Assembly (NCBI GenBank): GCA_903833215.1
Contig: CAILEM010000055.1
Span: 1-64,000, forward strand
Direction of reading: 5' to 3'
DNA: 64,000 bases
From: an uncultured Armatimonadota bacterium
Lineage (GTDB): Bacteria > Armatimonadota > Fimbriimonadia > Fimbriimonadales > Fimbriimonadaceae
Of the stretch, positions 61,610-64,000 are shown piece after piece (position 1 is the stretch's first letter; each line of letters starts with the position of its first letter). The position numbers and the translations under genes are program-made. The notes under the pieces were generated by a model. That model was not told the origin of the DNA and did not search any database. It was given only the letters and a program-made list of their open reading frames with translations.

Positions 61610-62143
61610 TTACTGAGTAGGAAGGGGAAGCAGTCCCCAGCGATGCGGATTCTCTTCGTAGGCCCAGTAAAGGTAATCCGTATCCACCGTCTCCCCACCT
61701 AATTCATGAACCAGGAGCGCGATTTGACCCCGATGATAGAACCCATGTCCCACAAGTTGCATCAATTGCCCCGCGACGTTCCATCGATACGTTCCTGATG
61801 TCGTCGAGAAATCGAAATCTCGATCAATCTCATCTTCGGAGAGTCCGCCGATGAAGGTTTGCCACTCTGCCTCAACCATGGCCATCTTGCTTGACAGGTT
61901 GGTAAATTCACAGTCTGGCCACCATGGCTCAAGCACCTTTTTGGAGCCCGTCATGCGAATAAGCCAATTGGTGCGACATGCTAGCTGGTGGCCAAATAGG
62001 TTCACGGCTCGGGCGAAAGCGGGGTCCTGCTTCCGAGAGTCAGGAACACTTTGCAGCATCTCCAGGGTCAGCCGGCTGGCATGACATTCCTGCTGAAACC
62101 ACAGGCGAAATGCCTCCACCAGGTTCATCGGGCTGATTTCCAC
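61610..62143 (-). CDS. DinB-family protein
   Basis: A 177-residue DinB protein from GTG 62143: SPMNLVEAFRLWFQQECHAS, then AVNLFGHQLACRTNWLIRM with the metal His, and LMQLVGHGFYHRGQIALLVHELGGE with the helix-4 His pair. GTG 62143 is chosen because a full promoter ends seven bases upstream. The frame is open to 62203. Confidence 0.88.
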   Translation of the reverse strand: MEISPMNLVEAFRLWFQQECHASRLTLEMLQSVPDSRKQDPAFARAVNLFGHQLACRTNWLIRMTGSKKVLEPWWPDCEFTNLSSKMAMVEAEWQTFIGGLSEDEIDRDFDFSTTSGTYRWNVAGQLMQLVGHGFYHRGQIALLVHELGGETVDTDYLYWAYEENPHRWGLLPLPTQ

Positions 62144-62179
62144 GCAGAAAATTATAACCCCAGTGTGGCCTTCTGACAA
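62141..62179 (-). promoter_or_regulatory. Leaderless sigma-70-type promoter (TTGTCA-N17-TATAAT-N7-GTG)
   Basis: On the minus strand TTGTCA (62179-62174), a 17-base spacer and TATAAT (62156-62151) are near consensus, and the GTG start follows after seven bases. This is the clearest leaderless promoter in the window. Confidence 0.75.
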
Positions 62180-62265
62180 ACTCCTGTCCGGAACGATTGG
62201 CATCGCCTATCCGATGTCCGCGAACCCCGACGGCCCTGGGTAAGAATTTGAACCTAAAAAGTCCA

Positions 62266-62348
62266 GTACGCCGAACGCTCCCGAGTGTAGCCCTTGGCCA
62301 CCATTTCCCTCCAACGAGAAATCGGCTCCACCTGTGGGCACGAACTCT
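62266..62348. repeat. Intergenic direct repeat, copy A
   Basis: GTAC-x-CCGAACG, CCATTT-CCCTC and GCTCCACC-x-GTGGGCACGAAC occur in the same order and orientation as in copy B at 63078-63189; B carries an extra 44-base segment. The pair flanks the DinB gene at 62500. Confidence 0.65.
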
Positions 62349-62499
62349 CACCCAGCCCGAAAATCAAGAAAGGCCGAAACCCTGGCAAATTCAACCACCC
62401 TTCGGGGCTTTCTTGGTACGCCGAAGTGGACGCGCTTTAAACAGCTGTAGTGCTGGGTTCTTGCGAAATAGCACTTGAGTTATACTCTGCTATTCAGTC

Positions 62500-62964
62500 A
62501 TGACTCTGGAAGAAGCCTTAAAGCCAATGGATTCAGCATTTTGGGAAATGAGCGAGGCGTTTGATGGCCTCACAGACCAAGACCTTTGGATCCGCGCCCA
62601 TCCACGGTTGCTCTCCGTCGGTGAATTGGCGGTGCATGTCGCCTTTGGCGAGGTGAGGTGGCTTTATCCAGAGCTTTCTAGTCCGTTAGTGAATGACCAA
62701 GCCAGCTACTATCTCCATTCTGTGAATCATCCACTCAAGCTGGAAATGGGTGTCGAGGCCATTTATGCCGAAGTTAAGCGGGTTCATGAGGCATGCAAAG
62801 CCTACGTTATCGCTGAGCAGTCAGACATTACGAGCATGTTGCCCGGTCGTGAAGACTGGACCTGGGGTTACACGCTTGAATACATGGCCTTTCACATTGC
62901 CTACCATACGGGGCAAATGTATTCGGTGCGTCACCTGCTCGGCCACGAAACTTCAAACAACTAG
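62500..62964 (+). CDS. DinB-family protein
   Basis: A 154-residue DinB-like four-helix protein: TLEEALKPMDSAFWEMSEAFD, LAVHVAFGEVRWLYP (metal His) and YMAFHIAYHTGQMYSVRHLLG. TATACT at 62481-62486 lies 13 bases before ATG 62500. It is flanked by two direct intergenic repeats. Confidence 0.85.
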   Translation: MTLEEALKPMDSAFWEMSEAFDGLTDQDLWIRAHPRLLSVGELAVHVAFGEVRWLYPELSSPLVNDQASYYLHSVNHPLKLEMGVEAIYAEVKRVHEACKAYVIAEQSDITSMLPGREDWTWGYTLEYMAFHIAYHTGQMYSVRHLLGHETSNN

Positions 62965-63077
62965 CAGTGTGTGACAATCGGTCGATCTCACAATCTCTGT
63001 GCACATGCAGCCCCACTTCCGACGAGTTGGAGCGCCCTTTGGCACGTACTTTTAATACGTAGAGCCGATAGGCGGCG

Positions 63078-63189
63078 GTACTCCGAACGGACCTTCCTCC
63101 ATTTTCCCTCGAGCGGGAAGTCGTCTGCGCCTCCAAATTAGAACCCCGAAAAATCGGGATGTCCCTAGCTCCACCCGTGGGCACGAACC
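63078..63189. repeat. Intergenic direct repeat, copy B
   Basis: Same elements as copy A, plus an insert with a small CCCGA/TCGGG hairpin near 63145-63160. Confidence 0.65.
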
Positions 63190-63225
63190 TTCGCTGTTGA
63201 TCGTGCCAGATTCGACTAACTGCAG

Positions 63226-64000
63226 CTAGTGAACCTGCTTAATCCAAGCAGCCGTCCCAGCTTCCCACTTGTTATCTGTGATCTGGCGCAATCCAGAACC
63301 GTCAGGGCGGATCATGAAGAGTTGACCGTATGGCTGAGGGGACTCAGAAAGGGCGTGTTCATCCTTAAACCCCATCCGTGCGCTGGAAAAGACGATCCAA
63401 TTGCCATCAGGCGACCAAGAGCAGTGCGAGTCGCCCGACTTGTCGGTCAGTCTGTGCAGTCCAGTACCGTCAGGTCGGATCAAGAAGAGTTTGAAGTCTT
63501 CGTCGCTGTCGCGGTCGCTAGAAAAGGCGATCCAATCTCCTTTGGGTGACCATTGCGGAAAGGTGTCGCGCTGACCTCCCGGCAGGGTCAGGTTTCGCGC
63601 CCGTCCCGTCGCCAGATCCCAAACAACGAGGTGGGCGTCCTGTGAATACACAATACTCTTGCCGTCTGGAGACCAGGTGGGGAAGCCACTGTTAGTGTTC
63701 GCTACTCCGATGTAATGGATGTTAGTTCCGTCGGCGTTCATGATGCCGATCTGGCCCACAGGATGGCCGCCGGGTCGAAAATACATGCCCTTGGAAAAAG
63801 CGATTTTGCCTCCGTCCGGCGACCATGCGGGTGACAAGAGCAAAGCATCTGACTCCGCCAATAGTTCCTTGCGACTCGAACCGTCCGAACGCATCGTGAC
63901 TAGGCTCTGCATATTCGAGCTGACCACAATCTTGCCCGTCAAACTTGAAGCCCCAGGGAAGAACCCACCACTCGCAAGCTTGGTCAGGTGTACGTCAGCT
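63226..64000 (-). CDS. TolB-like propeller protein, 5' end outside window
   Basis: The frame is open to the right edge. At least five blades with PDG/PKG-type turns are visible: PAWSPDGGKIAFS, PTWSPDGKSIVYS, PQWSPKGDWIAFSSDRD, CSWSPDGNWIVFSSA and LFMIRPDGSGLRQITD. This is the WD40-like/TolB repeat. The start is upstream of 64000 or at an internal TTG 63942. The product may be exported. Confidence 0.8.
   Translation of the reverse strand, partial: ADVHLTKLASGGFFPGASSLTGKIVVSSNMQSLVTMRSDGSSRKELLAESDALLLSPAWSPDGGKIAFSKGMYFRPGGHPVGQIGIMNADGTNIHYIGVANTNSGFPTWSPDGKSIVYSQDAHLVVWDLATGRARNLTLPGGQRDTFPQWSPKGDWIAFSSDRDSDEDFKLFLIRPDGTGLHRLTDKSGDSHCSWSPDGNWIVFSSARMGFKDEHALSESPQPYGQLFMIRPDGSGLRQITDNKWEAGTAAWIKQVH

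Noticed and set aside
61438-61698. 86-residue minus-strand frame
   Set aside because: Overlaps the end of the DinB gene in another frame and has no motif or start signal.

Overview
The window reads as ordinary bacterial chromosome, moderately GC-rich, with short operons on both strands and no rRNA, tRNA or CRISPR that I can support. Its make-up points to the Armatimonadota, most likely a Fimbriimonas-like lineage (inference). The clues are a pilin-like protein with the prepilin signal and long DUF1559-type body common in such genomes (25367-26272), many secreted glycoside hydrolases with Sec signals or lipoboxes, PQQ dehydrogenase, DinB and YCII families, and weak or absent Shine-Dalgarno (SD) sites before many genes.

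Layout. 1-5.8 kb: a partial edge gene, unknown membrane and secreted proteins, and a PadR regulator with two overlapping membrane genes. 6-8 kb: an Acg-type nitroreductase, a small membrane protein and a GNAT acetyltransferase. 8-14.9 kb: a glycan locus with GH42 and GH5 on the minus strand, divergent from an AraC regulator coupled to a GH2 enzyme. 15-24 kb: dienelactone hydrolase, MOSC protein, FMN reductase, HEAT protein, GH26 mannanase, YCII protein and two DinB proteins. 23.9-25.2 kb: an ISAzo13-type insertion sequence with terminal inverted repeats and a frameshifted transposase. 25.4-30.4 kb: pilin-like protein, an SRPBCC-ArsR operon with a readable promoter and operator, two esterase-like hydrolases and an orphan antitoxin-like gene. 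30.5-36.8 kb: secreted TIM-barrel proteins, peptidase E and a prolyl oligopeptidase. 36.9-39.5 kb: a HicBA pair followed by decayed genes. 39.8-49.4 kb: BNR protein, a GH29 fucosidase broken by an in-frame stop, PQQ dehydrogenase, a nucleotidyltransferase toxin-like pair, a fused ArsR-SRPBCC regulator and a second, multidomain GH29. 49.7-64 kb: propeller proteins, two phosphotransferases, a DUF4434-like protein with three Ig-like repeats, an NAD(P)-binding protein, an acetylxylan-esterase-like hydrolase, two more DinB proteins and a truncated TolB-like protein.

How it works together. The GH42, GH5, GH2, GH26, GH29, esterase and PQQ-dehydrogenase genes suggest a cell living on plant or microbial polysaccharides, with AraC, PadR and ArsR regulators acting locally. 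The most striking pattern is regulatory: about sixteen genes have a -10-like hexamer (consensus TAnnnT) ending 5-7 bases before an ATG or GTG. Such spacing predicts leaderless mRNAs. A second class of genes carries clear SD sequences. Several genes are broken by homopolymer indels or an in-frame stop, so either recent decay or residual sequence error is present.
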